Part shown: positions 35,416 to 48,480 of the stretch, piece after piece | Layout: each line of letters begins with the position of its first letter | How positions within the stretch are numbered: the first letter of the stretch is position 1 | Origin: Hericium rajendrae | Taxonomy: Eukaryota; Basidiomycota; Agaricomycetes; Russulales; Hericiaceae | Reading direction: 5' to 3' | Assembly (NCBI GenBank): GCA_033439255.1 | Contig: CM065879.1 | Span: forward strand, 1,840,501 to 1,904,500 | DNA length: 64,000 nt | Made by a program: the position numbers and the translations under genes | Notes under the pieces: generated by a model | What the model was told of the DNA's origin: nothing | What the model saw: only the letters and a program-made list of their open reading frames with translations | The model's database searches: none

Positions 35416-36435
35416 TGTGTGCTGTTATCGTGGCGGGCGGGCTACTGAATACCATCTCTAATGCGCAATCTTCTTTAATCTGCTCTGTCACGCTGCGGGT
35501 GTGCGTATCAGCGTGTCGCAGAAACCTCGGGTTTGCGCTCGGGACCGTCAAGCTTTCTGCGCGGAGGTACGTGATACGGCGGCTGGGTGTCCCGTGGGGC
35601 TTTCAATGCAGATGTGGATTCGGTTGGGAAACACAATCTGCCTCTTCGCGTCCCGGGCGTGCGGGCCGACGGGCCAGGCACTCAGAGCATGCCGTCCGTG
35701 GTCTTGCTGCCATGCAATGCAACGAGATGCGAATGTTCGACTGCGAGGTGCGTCATGTTCATCTTCACCATATTTCCAGATGAAAACGTCATTGCGCGAC
35801 ATATCGGTACCTGCACGGGCCGTCAATATCTCAATCGCAGGTCTTCTGTTAATTAATATCTGTTTCCGAACCTCGAGATACGACCTGCCATTCTGCGCCC
35901 TTCGCTCGCGTCCATCTCGGCGACCTTACGAGAATCGAAGCTCGCGGGGCGGGGGAGCGCGACGGCATGCAGGCGGCGCGGTGCCAAATTATAATAGCCA
36001 TCTGCGTTCCTGCACCTGTTCCTGCGCGGGCCCTGGTAGCGACAGCAACATGTCTGGACGGGCACATTGCTCGCACGAGCGGTGTGCTCTTGCAGTGGAT
36101 CTTATCGCGCTGCGATACGCCAAAATAGCGCTGGCCACTTAAACAAGAGGCGCAGGGTGCACGGCAGGCCCTGGGATGGGCAGGTCGTCGCACGTCAATT
36201 TTGGGCCCTGACCGTTCGCATGCGACAGGGCATGGACGCGTGGGTTCTGCGTTGCGGGTGAGCGGCGAGCGGGTCGCGCAATTCCACAGTGTGCCCGTAT
36301 TCGCCATGGCGCGCACGCGTTCAGGGGCCCAGTGAATAGCACTCGAATAGCGCACAAGCAGTTCCGTAAATTCGCAGCATCCTACACTTCGCAATACATT
36401 CATTTCACAGCTTCTCTTCCATTCGCGGACCGATC
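35416..36435. other. Convergent intergenic region
   Basis: This is about 1.0 kb between the stops of PEX3 and the oxidoreductase. Open frames exist on both strands (plus 35501-36142, minus 35849-36403), but they overlap, have no family motif and look like GC-rich chance frames. Confidence 0.4.
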
Positions 36436-37634
36436 TTACACGGCCGCGAGCGCCTGCAGATCTACGAGCTGCCCCGCGCTCTCGAGCGCAGCCTGCACGA
36501 CCGCGACATCCGCCAGCGCGCCGCGCGGGCCCTGCATGCCGTCGTCCCTCCCGCCGACCGCCTCGAAAAAGCTCAGCAGCTCCGCCTCGACGCCGCGCAC
36601 GCGCTCCTCCACGACCTCCTCGCGCACCTCGCCCGTCGGCGCGACGGTGCGCACGACGATGCGCTGCCGCGCAGGCCGGCCGTCCTGCGCAGGCGCGTTG
36701 GCGACGTCGAGCCAGCCCTTGGAGCCGGTGAGCACGTAGCCGTTGCCGGCGCCGAGCGCGGGCGCGGGCGCGGCGAAGGTGATTTCGAGGGTGCCGTGCG
36801 CGCCGGTGGACGTGCGGAGGAGGGCGTGCAGCGTGTCGGCGGGGGCGAGATAGGACTTGTTGAGCGAGGAGAGGGCGGTGAGATGCGTGAGCGGGCTGGG
36901 CAGCATTATGCGGAGCGCCGCGGCGAAGTGCACGCCGCCGTCGAGGAGGAAGCCGCCTTGGTACTGCGCGGGGGTCAGTCAGGGCCGGAGACTAGGGGGA
37001 AACGCGCACATCGGGGTGCGTGCGCCAGGGCGTCTTGTACCACTTGCTGGTCTCGTCGATCCAGTTGAGGATGGTCGCGCGGAAGAAGCGCACGTCGCCG
37101 ATCGCGCCGTCGCGCACGAGCTGCGCGGCGCGCTGGAAGCCGGGCTCGGCCTCGAAGTTCTCGGCGACGCGCCAGACGAGGCCCTTGGGCTTGTGCTGCG
37201 CCTCGTACTCGCGGATGAGGGCGGCGCCGGCGGCGACGGTGGGCGCGACGGGCTTCTCGCTGAGGACGTGCTTGCCAGCGGCGAGCGCGCGGCGGATGAT
37301 GTCCGGCTGCGTGCCGATGGGGAGGACGATGAGGACGGCGGTGATGTCTGCGCGCGCGAGGAGGGCGTCGAGGGACGCGGCGGGGTCGGCGTCGTGGTAG
37401 AGAGCGGGCGCGGCGGCCGGGAGCAGCTTCAACGCTTCATTGGCGAGGTCCTGCGCGCTGTGGAGCGAGCGAGAGTAGATGGCCTTGAGCGGCGGCGCGG
37501 TGGGGGTAAGCGCAGCGATGGCGGGGAGGTGGGCTGGGGGATGTCAAGGATCGGTGCGGCGATGCGCGATGGTGCTTACCCTCCTTTGCGAAGATGCCTG
37601 CGCCGAGGATGGCGAAGCCGGGAACGTCAGACAT
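36436..37634 (-). CDS. Gfo/Idh/MocA family NAD(P)-dependent oxidoreductase
   Basis: This is a predicted sugar or polyol dehydrogenase of the glucose-fructose oxidoreductase family, probably cytosolic. ATG 37634 starts MSDVPGFAILGAGIFAKE with the Rossmann motif GAGIFA. After one intron come HLPAIAALTPTAPPLKAIYS, VLIVLPIGTQPDIIRRALAA and the family signature GKHVLSEKPVAPT, where Lys of EKP is catalytic. Then LIREYEAQHKPKGLVWRVAE and, after a second intron, YQGGFLLDGGVHFAAALRIM with the D-GGVH catalytic histidine. The end is QLVDLQALAAV at 36436. The spliced length of about 380 residues is normal. It is divergent from the GH1 beta-glucosidase, so co-regulation is possible but not shown. Confidence 0.9.
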
Positions 37635-38172
37635 GGCGATGAAGGGTGCCCGATTAAACATGTCAATTCAACGTCATTTTATAAAAGAAAGAGGGTCCCT
37701 GGATCCAATTTTGTCATGCTAGGTTCTGCGCATGATGTCGTGTTCCTTTTCTCACCATTCTTTCACTTTCCTCTAATACTTCCCGCCGCACTGTCGGATC
37801 TGTCGTGCGCTTGAGTAATGAGTAGATTCATTAGTACTGTTCTGCGCGTTTCTGCTCGTATCTGCATCCTCCGCGTTCTGCTGGGCACTTCTATGCTTAC
37901 ACAGAAGATAGTCATTATGTGAACTTGAAGGTCTAGGCCGCCGTGAAGTCTCCCTTGATTCAATTGCGTCACGCCGGCGGGGAGCATCATGTGGGCGTGC
38001 GCGTATTGGACACGGGGAAACATCGGGGTGGTGTCGTTAGAGAAGACGCGGGGAAGGCGACGCGCTCCGCCCGGACTTTCTTCGGACGCGTCCATATCGC
38101 CGCCCACGTCTTTAAAGCGTTCCTCCTCCCGCCCAGCAATGTATCCCGCCGGGCCTGCACAAACTATACACA
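37635..38172. promoter_or_regulatory. Divergent promoter between oxidoreductase and beta-glucosidase
   Basis: This is about 540 bases upstream of both genes. The half near the beta-glucosidase contains a TTTAAA element (about 38110) some 60 bases before the ATG. That half is the part duplicated at 31612-31760. Confidence 0.5.
38030..38172 (+). repeat. GH1 beta-glucosidase leader, copy B of a dispersed repeat
   Basis: This stretch lies directly before the beta-glucosidase ATG at 38173 and matches the reverse complement of about 31612-31760 over about 140 bases with scattered substitutions and short gaps. It carries the exact shared 19-mer GACGCGTCCATATCGCCGC. A TTTAAA promoter-like element here is TTCAAAA in the other copy. 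Confidence 0.75.
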
Positions 38173-40705
<2,533 letters not shown>

Positions 40706-41124
40706 GTGTTGTGAACTAAGGCGTAGGATGTAGGGTATGGGACTACGTACATGTAGATATTTATGCCATGTTGGTTCGTTGTTTCTTCGTTGAATGCGCG
40801 TCGATCGGATTGGGGGTCTGTGCAGATGATCAATAGGAAGTGGTCGGCAGGCTGCAAGCTCAAGCTTGAATTGAGCCTGAGGTAGATACGTCGAACCTGA
40901 GACACCAAGATTAAGTCAAGTATCTACTGTGCCTCTGGAGGGTAGATAGGACCCTTTCAATAAATCAGACGACCTAATGCGAGAAAATGTATAAATCGAG
41001 AATAAGATACATATCGAGAACCAAGAAAAAAGCCATAGTGATGATATACGGCCATGCTAGCAGGGAAGGATGTTTGCATGATCATGACACAAGGTAACTG
41101 GGCAAGCGCACCGATCTACAATGC
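40706..41124. other. Convergent intergenic region
   Basis: This is about 420 bases between the stops of the beta-glucosidase and the DUF2461 gene, AT-richer than its neighbours. It should hold both 3' UTRs. Nothing else was recognised. Confidence 0.4.
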
Positions 41125-43002
41125 TCAAGCATCCTCCTCGTCTCCACTTCCCTCATCTTCCTCAACCTCTTCATCGCCGTCCGCCTCATCGCCCTCATCC
41201 AGCCCAAGCGTCATATAATCATTCAAACTACCACCAATAAGCATCTACAACCTCTCACAAATGCAAGAAAAACGCACCAATACACCAATGGCCTCGCAAT
41301 CCCCACAATCCGCCGCAGCTCGTCCATAAACCCCGGCGCGAGCACCTCCTCATCCGTAAACCGATGAATCACAGCGAACGAGCGGCACTTCAGCAGATCG
41401 ATGTCCCTATTCCCGATGCAAGCTCAACTGCAGCCCCTGCATAACAAGCCAGAGAAGACGAGACGCGACGCACTTGTGGTTCTTGTCGACGCCCTTGGGC
41501 GCGACCTTCAGCTCGTCCTCCATCCCGAACACGCTCTGCCGCTTGCCTGGCTTCGGCGCGCCGAAGCACGAGACGAAGTCGGGCCCGGCGAGCAGCGTGC
41601 GCAGGCGGGAGGAGTTGTGCTTTATGTGTTCGCTGTGTCGCGAGTGTTAGGCTGGGAAGAGGTGAGAGGAGAGGGGGGTGTACCGGATGGTGGAGAGTTC
41701 GTTTTTGCCTGGGCACCACGAGCCTGCGGCGATGAGACTTTGGTTTCCGGGGCTGACTGGATACCAGAAGCATAGTCATTAGCTTGAATATATGGCGGTT
41801 GAGCTAAGGCACTTACCCGATCTGTTGAAAAGATTGACGAGACACGCTTAGTATGCGGACATCCCGAAAGTAGATGCGTCCTCACATATGATCTGCACAT
41901 TCGTGAGCACGGAAGCGCAGAACGATGGGAAGGAGGCTTACATGCTGCAAATATTCCCTTGCGACCGCTGCGCGAAAAGCTCGCAGAGAACCCCGTTTTA
42001 TACGGTGTCTTGTCGTTGCTAAAACGGATCTGCAATGCCGTCAGGGTTCATCCATACTCTTGACAACGGCGGGGACACGCACGTCGCGATATATCCTGTG
42101 GATAACGTCTTTCGGAGGTAAGGGCGGAATCTGGGGATCTTCCTCGGTAAGCACATCCGTGAACTTATCCACAAAGTCTTTCCACTCCTTCTCGGCGACC
42201 CGGTAGACCGGCTCTACTTTCTGTCAACGCAGTTCAGGGATGATGTCTGTGAACGCACCGTGCAACTTGAACCATTCGCGGTCGTTACACTCTGGTTTCC
42301 TCAGCTGCGACAGGAAGTTGAACGTATTGTGCGAAATCTGTCCAGGCGGGACTACACGCGCGTAGCCGTATGCAAGACTTTATTACGAGGCGCTGAGGCG
42401 GGGCGGGACGCAGACGCACCTCGTCCGGTCTTGGGCGCCTGCACGACGACGCCGACGACCTCCATCCCGTCCTCCAACTCAGCGTCTTCATCGTCGTCCT
42501 CGTCTATTTCCTTCTTTCGGCGCTTGCGCGGTGAGGAATTCTTCGCGCCAGCCTTCGCTTTCTTGGCAGGGGAGGCGCGCTTACGCTTCTTCGTCGCGGT
42601 GAAGTCCTCATCGTCGTCGAGCGCGTCGCTGTCCAACTCTTCGCGCTCTTCGTCCTGGTATGCGTCGCTCGCGCGGTCGTTGTCGGCATCTTCGTCCTCG
42701 TCTAGGGCCTTCTTGCGCGGCGAGGCGTGCTTCGACCCGGTCTTCGCTTTCTTGGCGGGGGAGGCGCGCTTGCGCTTCTTCGTCGCGGTGACGTCCTCGT
42801 CATCGTCGAGCGCGTCGCTGTCCAACTCTTCGCGCTCTTCGTCCTGGTATGCATCGCTCGCGCCGTCATCGTCGTAGTCGTCGTTGTCAGAGGGCGTCAC
42901 ATCGCGAGCGGGCGCCTTGGACTTCTTGGCCGCGGCTGATTTGGATTTGGCGGCGCGCGTGGACGCCGTGGTTTTTGTCTTCGTCTTGGAGCGCGCTGCC
43001 AT
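41125..43002 (-). CDS. DUF2461 (TIGR02453) protein with acidic/basic N-terminal extension
   Basis: The biochemical function of DUF2461 proteins is not known. ATG 43002 starts a long low-complexity N-terminus rich in Lys, Ala, Asp and Glu with a 63-codon tandem repeat. It resembles a nuclear, chromatin-type tail. The conserved domain follows after an intron: NTFNFLSQLRKPECNDREWF, PVYRVAEKEWKDFVDKFTD, RIRFSNDKTPYKTGFSASFS (the family hallmark), GNQSLIAAGSWCPGKNELS and DIDLLKCRSFAVIHRFTDEE. The last exon gives LMLIGGSLNDYMTLGLDEGD, then an acidic tail and stop at 41125-41127. About five or six introns. Bacterial members lack the N-terminal extension. Confidence 0.85.
42523..42870 (-). repeat. 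Internal tandem duplication, 189-base period, in the DUF2461 gene
   Basis: Two units begin at about 42523 and 42712, 189 bases (63 codons) apart. They encode the same block (SDAYQDEEREELDSDALDDD, then TATKKRKRASPAKKAK). The central 100 bases are almost identical at DNA level, including synonymous positions, so the duplication is recent. Confidence 0.9.
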
Positions 43003-44799
43003 TATGGATGTCGCTGCACACTGACAGTAATGATCAGGACTCAGGAGGATAAAAGGGGAATGAAGGTTGATTCGGGTGTCGTGGCGGATGCTACGGTAAA
43101 GCCGCGATGGGACTGACCAAGCTCGCGCCCATCGCGTCGCGTCCTGTCACGTTGCTGCCATGTCACGCTCCTTCGCCCCTTGATCTGAAGCTACCGACGG
43201 ATTTTTGGCTCCGTAGCTCTTGTCATAGTATTCGTACAGCCGTGCGCACTGTTGGCTTCATGTTGTTTTGGGCGTATAACAGCAAAAGTTAAAACCAGGA
43301 AAGCGCGGAAAGCAAGGGTCTCCGCGAGCAGGTGACCCCTGCTCTAAATCACATGCAGAGACGCGTCGCGACGCGTCGGCCGGCACATACGCGGAGTTTC
43401 AACGCGCGCTTGGGCCTTGGCCTGCTGACAACGGCGGCTGTACTGTGTCCGCTGAATAGGCCGTGCCGAAGCAGCATGCGTCGTCCTTCTCCCGCTCCAC
43501 TGGCGATTTGTGCCGTTCTGCCAGCGCGGGCTTACTTGGAAGTTGTTGTGCTATATCGGGATGATCGTCCGTTCCAGGTCGTCGTCGCTAGCTTATATGC
43601 GCGAGCGGCAAGCAGCCATCGGTCCCCCGCTTCCCCACACTTCCCCGCAAGAGCGGAGGGCGGTGCACCGTAGCTGCGCCACCATTATGCGTCCGGCACT
43701 TGGCTTGGGGGCGATCGGCGCGATCAGGGCGCCAGCCTAGTATGACCCTGAGGAAGGACATGTGGCCATGGTGAGTAGTGCGCTGGGTTTCTGTCTTCCG
43801 ATGCCCTCATTATAGTATTTGGTGTATGATAGATCTTTTGCAGGTCATAATCATATGCATCACGACTATTGGCCATGTTGTTTGTCGGGGTCCCATGCGA
43901 CATCGCGCATAGCTCAGCGCCTCGATATCAATATCATGCATCAACGGCGGAATTTCGAGTTGTGTTGCGCATACACTCTGTTGGGCTCTAATGGTCCGAA
44001 CTGGCACCCGCCCTGGTGGAATCCAGTTATCATGGCGCAATTCAGGCAACACGTCCACAAGGACGCAGTCCGGGGCCTTTCGCATCAGTGCTAGTTACGC
44101 CCATTACGCCCAACGTTCTCCGGATCTGGCGGGCTTGACTCAGATGCTTTATCTCCACAGCGACATCTAATGAAAGGCACCACGCTAGGCAAGAAGACTG
44201 CGGTCATTCTCCGTGATGTCAGAGGCCATCAACTTGCTTGCCAGCTTCGAAATCCCATTATATATCATGGCAGTACGTTACACATCCTGGCAAGCGTCGA
44301 TGGAAAGTGACAATTTCCGCTCTAACTCCTGCTCAGAAGCTGTTGCGCTTGATCTTTCGCCATGATCATCGCGGACATGGTAGCGGGGCATCAGGCACCC
44401 GAGTAACTGCGAGAATATAGGAGTGCGGGCACATCGACGAAGACGTCGCAGAGATCGTAATACCTATACGGCCAGTGCGGAGGAAGACATTACGCCGCAG
44501 CGCCCGGGCTAGGGCGTTGTCCTGCGCCGTCGAGAGGGGGTTGCTGCCGTCGGTGGAAAGTTACCGCAGTGCTCGGCGCGGGGACGGGCGCTCGATACCC
44601 CGCATTTTGTTTCCCACGGCTATGGTGTCACGAGTGGGACCCCGCCCAAGCCAATTGCGAGGTTTCCATTCATTTATTCCCGGAGCGCCTCTCCTCTACC
44701 CGCTCTCTCATAAATACGCCCCCATCAGCTTCTGTCCAGGCGCTTTTGCTTTTGCTCTTTACCCCTCTCCATTTCACCCCGTCTTTGCAGCACACGAGC
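43003..44799. other. Long divergent intergenic region
   Basis: This is about 1.8 kb between the starts of the DUF2461 gene and acetyl-CoA synthetase. Frames of 60-150 codons on both strands have no recognisable motif. An AT-rich CATAAATAC element at about 44710, roughly 90 bases before the synthetase ATG, may be its TATA box. No RNA gene was recognised. Confidence 0.45.
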
Positions 44800-47263
44800 A
44801 TGGCCGAAATAGAAAATGTGCCGATCCCCATCCACCCCGTCGCTCCTCGCATGTCGAACGGGACCAGGAAACCGCATGTCGGTCCGCACTTCCTTGCTTA
44901 CAAGACAGCGCACAACGAAACCGTAGGCCATGAGTCGGACAAGTGGTGGGCGAAAGTGCGTTGCGTTCCCATCCGCAACGATCTCCGATGCTGACATGCC
45001 GCGCCGATGCGGCCAGATGGCGCGCGAAACTCTTTATTGGGATCGCCCCTTCCATACCGTCCGCGCGGGCAGCTTCGAGCAGGGCGACATCGCCTGGTTC
45101 CCCGAGGGTGGTCTCAATGCGTCGTATAACTGCGTCGACCGCTGGGCATTCAAGCACCCGGATAAGGTATTTTATTTCTCGATCATCGCCCCACCATCGA
45201 TTTTCGCTCACGATCCATACGATCATGCCCCAACGCGCCGTGCGTCCCCGTCACATGCACGCTTCGCGTCCTAGACCGCAATCATCTATGAGGCGGACGA
45301 GCCGAACGAGGGCTCGCTCATCACCTACGCGGAGCTGCTGCGCGAGGTGTGCACCGTCGCGAACGTGCTCAAGCAGCTCGGCGTCAAGAAGGGCGACACC
45401 GTGTCGATCTACCTGCCCATGACCTGGCAGGCCGTCGCCGCGTTCCTCGCGTGCGCGCGCATCGGCGCGATCCACTCCGTCGTCTTCGCGGGCTTTTCGG
45501 CCGAGTCGCTGCGCGACCGCGTGAACGACTGCAAGAGCCGCGTGCTGCTCACCTCGGACGAGGGCAAGCGCGGCGGGAAGACGATCGCGACCAAGGCGAT
45601 CGTCGACGCGGCGCTGAAGCAGTGCCCGGGGGTCGAGCATGTCCTCGTGCTCAGGCGGACGGGCAATGCGGTCGCGTGGACGGAGGGACGCGACTTGTGG
45701 TGGCATGAGGAGACGGCGAAGGTGCCGAGATATTGCCCGCCAGAAGTCATGTCGTCCGAGGACCCGCTCTTCATTCTCTATGTGAGTGCAGCCTGTGCGC
45801 CCGAGACGCGTTATTCACTGTGTTTGCCAGACGTCCGGGTCGACAGGCAAGCCCAAGGGTGTTGTGCACACGACCGGCGGCTATCTCCTCGGTGCAGCGC
45901 TCACGGTGAAATACGTCTTCGATGTCCACCCCGACGACAAGTTCGCCTGCATGGCCGACATCGGCTGGATCACCGGCCACACGTACGCGCCCTCGCTCTT
46001 TTACTCACGCTTCGCGCTCACAGTCCCCTAGCTATATTGTCTATGGACCACTCGCCAATGGCGTGACGACGACCGTCTTCGAGTCCACGCCCGTCTACCC
46101 CACGCCCTCGCGCTACTGGCAGACCGTCGAGAAGCACCAGCTGACGCAGTTCTACTCCGCGCCGACCGCGATCCGCCTGCTGCGCCGCCTCGGCGCGCAC
46201 CACGTCGAGCCGCACGACCTCTCCTCGCTGCGCGTGCTCGGCAGCGTCGGCGAGCCCATCAACCCCGAGGCGTGGAACTGGTACAACGAGCACGTCGGGC
46301 GCATGCAGTGCGCGATCGTCGACACGTTCTGGCAGACGGAGACGGGCTCCATCGTCGTCACGCCCTTCCCGGGTGCGATTGAGACCAAGCCCGGCTCCGC
46401 CACGGTGCCGTTCTTCGGTATCGAGCCTGCGATCTTGGATCCCGCGACCGGCAAGGTGTGTGGCTTTCTTATCTGTGTGGGAGCTGGTGCGACGGTGTCA
46501 TAGGAGCTCGAAGGCAACAATGTCGAGGGCGTGCTCGTGCTGAAGACGCCGTGGCCGTCGATTGCGCGCACGGTGTACCAGGACCATCAGCGCTACCTCG
46601 AGACGTACATGAAGCCCTACCCCGGCGTGTTCTACACGGGCGACGGCGCCGCGCGCGACGAGCACGGATACATCTGGATTAAGGGCCGCGTCGATGGTGA
46701 GCCAATCCATGCTTATTCTCTTGATGGGTTCTCACGCGCGTGCAGACGTTATCAACGTCTCTGGTCACCGCCTGTCTACCGCCGAGATTGAGTCTGCGCT
46801 CATCATGCACCCTGGCATCGCTGAGACTGCCGGTAAGCAAACCATGCCCGCTCGCGATAAGGTCGTCATCTGATATTTGCTTTCAGTCATTGGATCCGCC
46901 GACGAGCTGACTGGCCAGGCCGTGTTCGCCTTTGTCACGCTCAAGCCGTGCGTATGCTCACTGCCGCGTCTCACGCATCGCTAATGCATTCCATGCAGCG
47001 AATTCAAGTACGACCCGAACGACGAGGCGGGACTGACGAAGGAGCTCGTGCTCCAGGTCCGCAAGGTGATCGGGCCCTTCGCCGCGCCGAAGAAGGTCTA
47101 CATCGTCTCGGACCTGCCCAAGACGCGCTCCGGCAAGATCATGCGCCGCATCATGCGCAAGATCGTCGCGGGCGAGAGCGACCAGCTCGGCGACCTCAGC
47201 ACGCTCGGGAACCCCGCCATCGTCGAGACCATCAAGGCCAAGGTCGCGCTCCTAGGCGCATAG
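44800..47263 (+). CDS. ACS1: Acetyl-CoA synthetase
   Basis: The enzyme makes acetyl-CoA from acetate, ATP and CoA in the cytosol or nucleus. The fungal gene is often called facA/ACS1. ATG 44800 starts [18 protein letters not shown]. Family blocks follow: [38 protein letters not shown], the AMP-binding motif [114 protein letters not shown], and the acetylation-site motif [16 protein letters not shown] near the end. The stop is at 47261-47263. About eight introns of 50-70 bases. The protein is about 665 residues, the normal length. Genes of this family are commonly induced by acetate, which fits the Ert1-like regulator 13 kb upstream. Confidence 0.96.
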
Positions 47264-47477
47264 TGGCACGCCCGTCTTCTGCGCCCCGGCGTGGATGTAC
47301 AGTACATTAGGCCGAATACTGATATTATTGGGCAGACTAGGAGAAGTATGATATGTGGTAATGTATTGCGTTATGGTATACCAGACTCTGTACGAATGCG
47401 ACGTCAGAATGCCATCTATCTATCTTTTTGCTTCAACAAATCGTGACTCACTTGCGATGCTTCGTGACGACCAGCCC

Positions 47478-47915
47478 TCATCGGCCGTCTCCGCGGACGA
47501 CCGCCGAGTAGGAGGGACGCTGCTTAGGGCGCTTGCCGTCCACCTCGTCGTCGCTGACGACCTCCCACTCGTCGATGTCCACGCCTGCGTCTAGCACCAG
47601 CACCGCCGCGTCGTTCTCCACCATCTCGAACGCCTCGCCGTCCGTCAGCGTCTGCCGCTGCCGCTTCGCCGCCGCGCGCTTCGAGGGCACCAGCAGGCAC
47701 TCGAGCGGGACCTCGCGCGTCGAGCCCGCGCTGCTGGGACGCGCGGGCGCGAGTTTCTCCCAGGCGCCTTGCTGCAGCTCCTGCGGCTCGAGGTCGTCGA
47801 CCTGCGTGTGGACGTCGAGGTCGTCGCTGTCGAGGAATAAGTTGCTTTTGCGGCCGGCAGAGATGCGCTTGTCGCCGCGCTGGGGGACAGGTCGGGCACG
47901 CCAGCTTCGAGTCAT
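47478..47915 (-). CDS. Small hypothetical protein, 145 residues
   Basis: No family was recognised. ATG 47915 opens MTRSWRARPVPQRGDKRISA with a basic N-terminus, then an acidic middle (LFLDSDDLDVHTQVDDLEPQ), a Lys/Arg patch (PSKRAAAKRQRQTLTDGEAF) and an acidic tail (DIDEWEVVSDDEVDGKRP). A likely intron directly in front of the ATG (47917-47977) supports transcription. The composition suits a small nuclear or ribosome-biogenesis type protein, but that is a guess. It lies tail-to-tail with acetyl-CoA synthetase, about 215 bases between stops. Confidence 0.6.
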   Translation of the reverse strand: MTRSWRARPVPQRGDKRISAGRKSNLFLDSDDLDVHTQVDDLEPQELQQGAWEKLAPARPSSAGSTREVPLECLLVPSKRAAAKRQRQTLTDGEAFEMVENDAAVLVLDAGVDIDEWEVVSDDEVDGKRPKQRPSYSAVVRGDGR

Positions 47916-47916
47916 T

Positions 47917-47977
47917 CTGCGCGATGGGCTTGCAGCATTAGAGCGTGCCAATGAGTGACGCGGACGTTCCGACTCAC
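47917..47977 (-). other. 5' UTR intron of the small hypothetical gene
   Basis: On the minus strand CTTACAG|GTGAGT forms a strong donor at 47977 and CGCGCAG|AATG an acceptor, leaving the start codon one base into the next exon. The length, 61 bases, matches the other introns in the window. Confidence 0.6.
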
Positions 47978-48480
47978 CTGTAAGATACGAGGGGAACTAA
48001 GATATCTCGGTATGGGTGGACTGCAGACAGAACTCGAAGGACGGGAGTGAGTGCTGGGTCGTCATCATCGGGGTGATGCGTTTATATCGTTGTGGGGTGA
48101 CAGCGAAAAGCCCAGAGTCATCTTGATTTTAGTGCAGGCTTTCGTTCACCCGCTTCCGCTGTCACATCAAGCGAGTCCTTCTGACTCCTGCCAGCTCAGC
48201 TATCTCACATAGCAATCGGGGACTCGGAGAACCGTACAGGTCACCATTAGTGACGCATTCATATATGGATCATAACAGTGCAGAATGTTTGAATTACGTG
48301 CGATGCCATTGGCGTGTAACTAGGGATATAGGCCGGTATACTTCATATTTTCAGTGCATGTTCAACCGTACCGTATTATACCGTGCAAGGTATGAAGCTG
48401 GGTTCTTCAAGATTTGATTCATTGGGTATGACTCTTGTTGTTCATCAATTCATTCGCTGGCGATTTCTATCGTCTTCCAC
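47978..48480. other. Intergenic region
   Basis: This 500-base gap between the small gene and the TPR-DUF4470 stop is AT-rich for the window (for example 48290-48420). No gene or repeat was recognised. Confidence 0.4.

Noticed and set aside
35501-36403. Long frames on both strands between PEX3 and the oxidoreductase.
   Set aside because: The frames overlap each other in GC-rich sequence and show no family text. They are probably chance.
43332-44094. Several frames of 75-115 codons on both strands upstream of acetyl-CoA synthetase.
   Set aside because: Mutually overlapping, without motifs or plausible splice structure.
44238-44300. A TTCGAAATCCC sequence resembling a tRNA T-loop.
   Set aside because: No paired T-stem or acceptor stem could be built around it.
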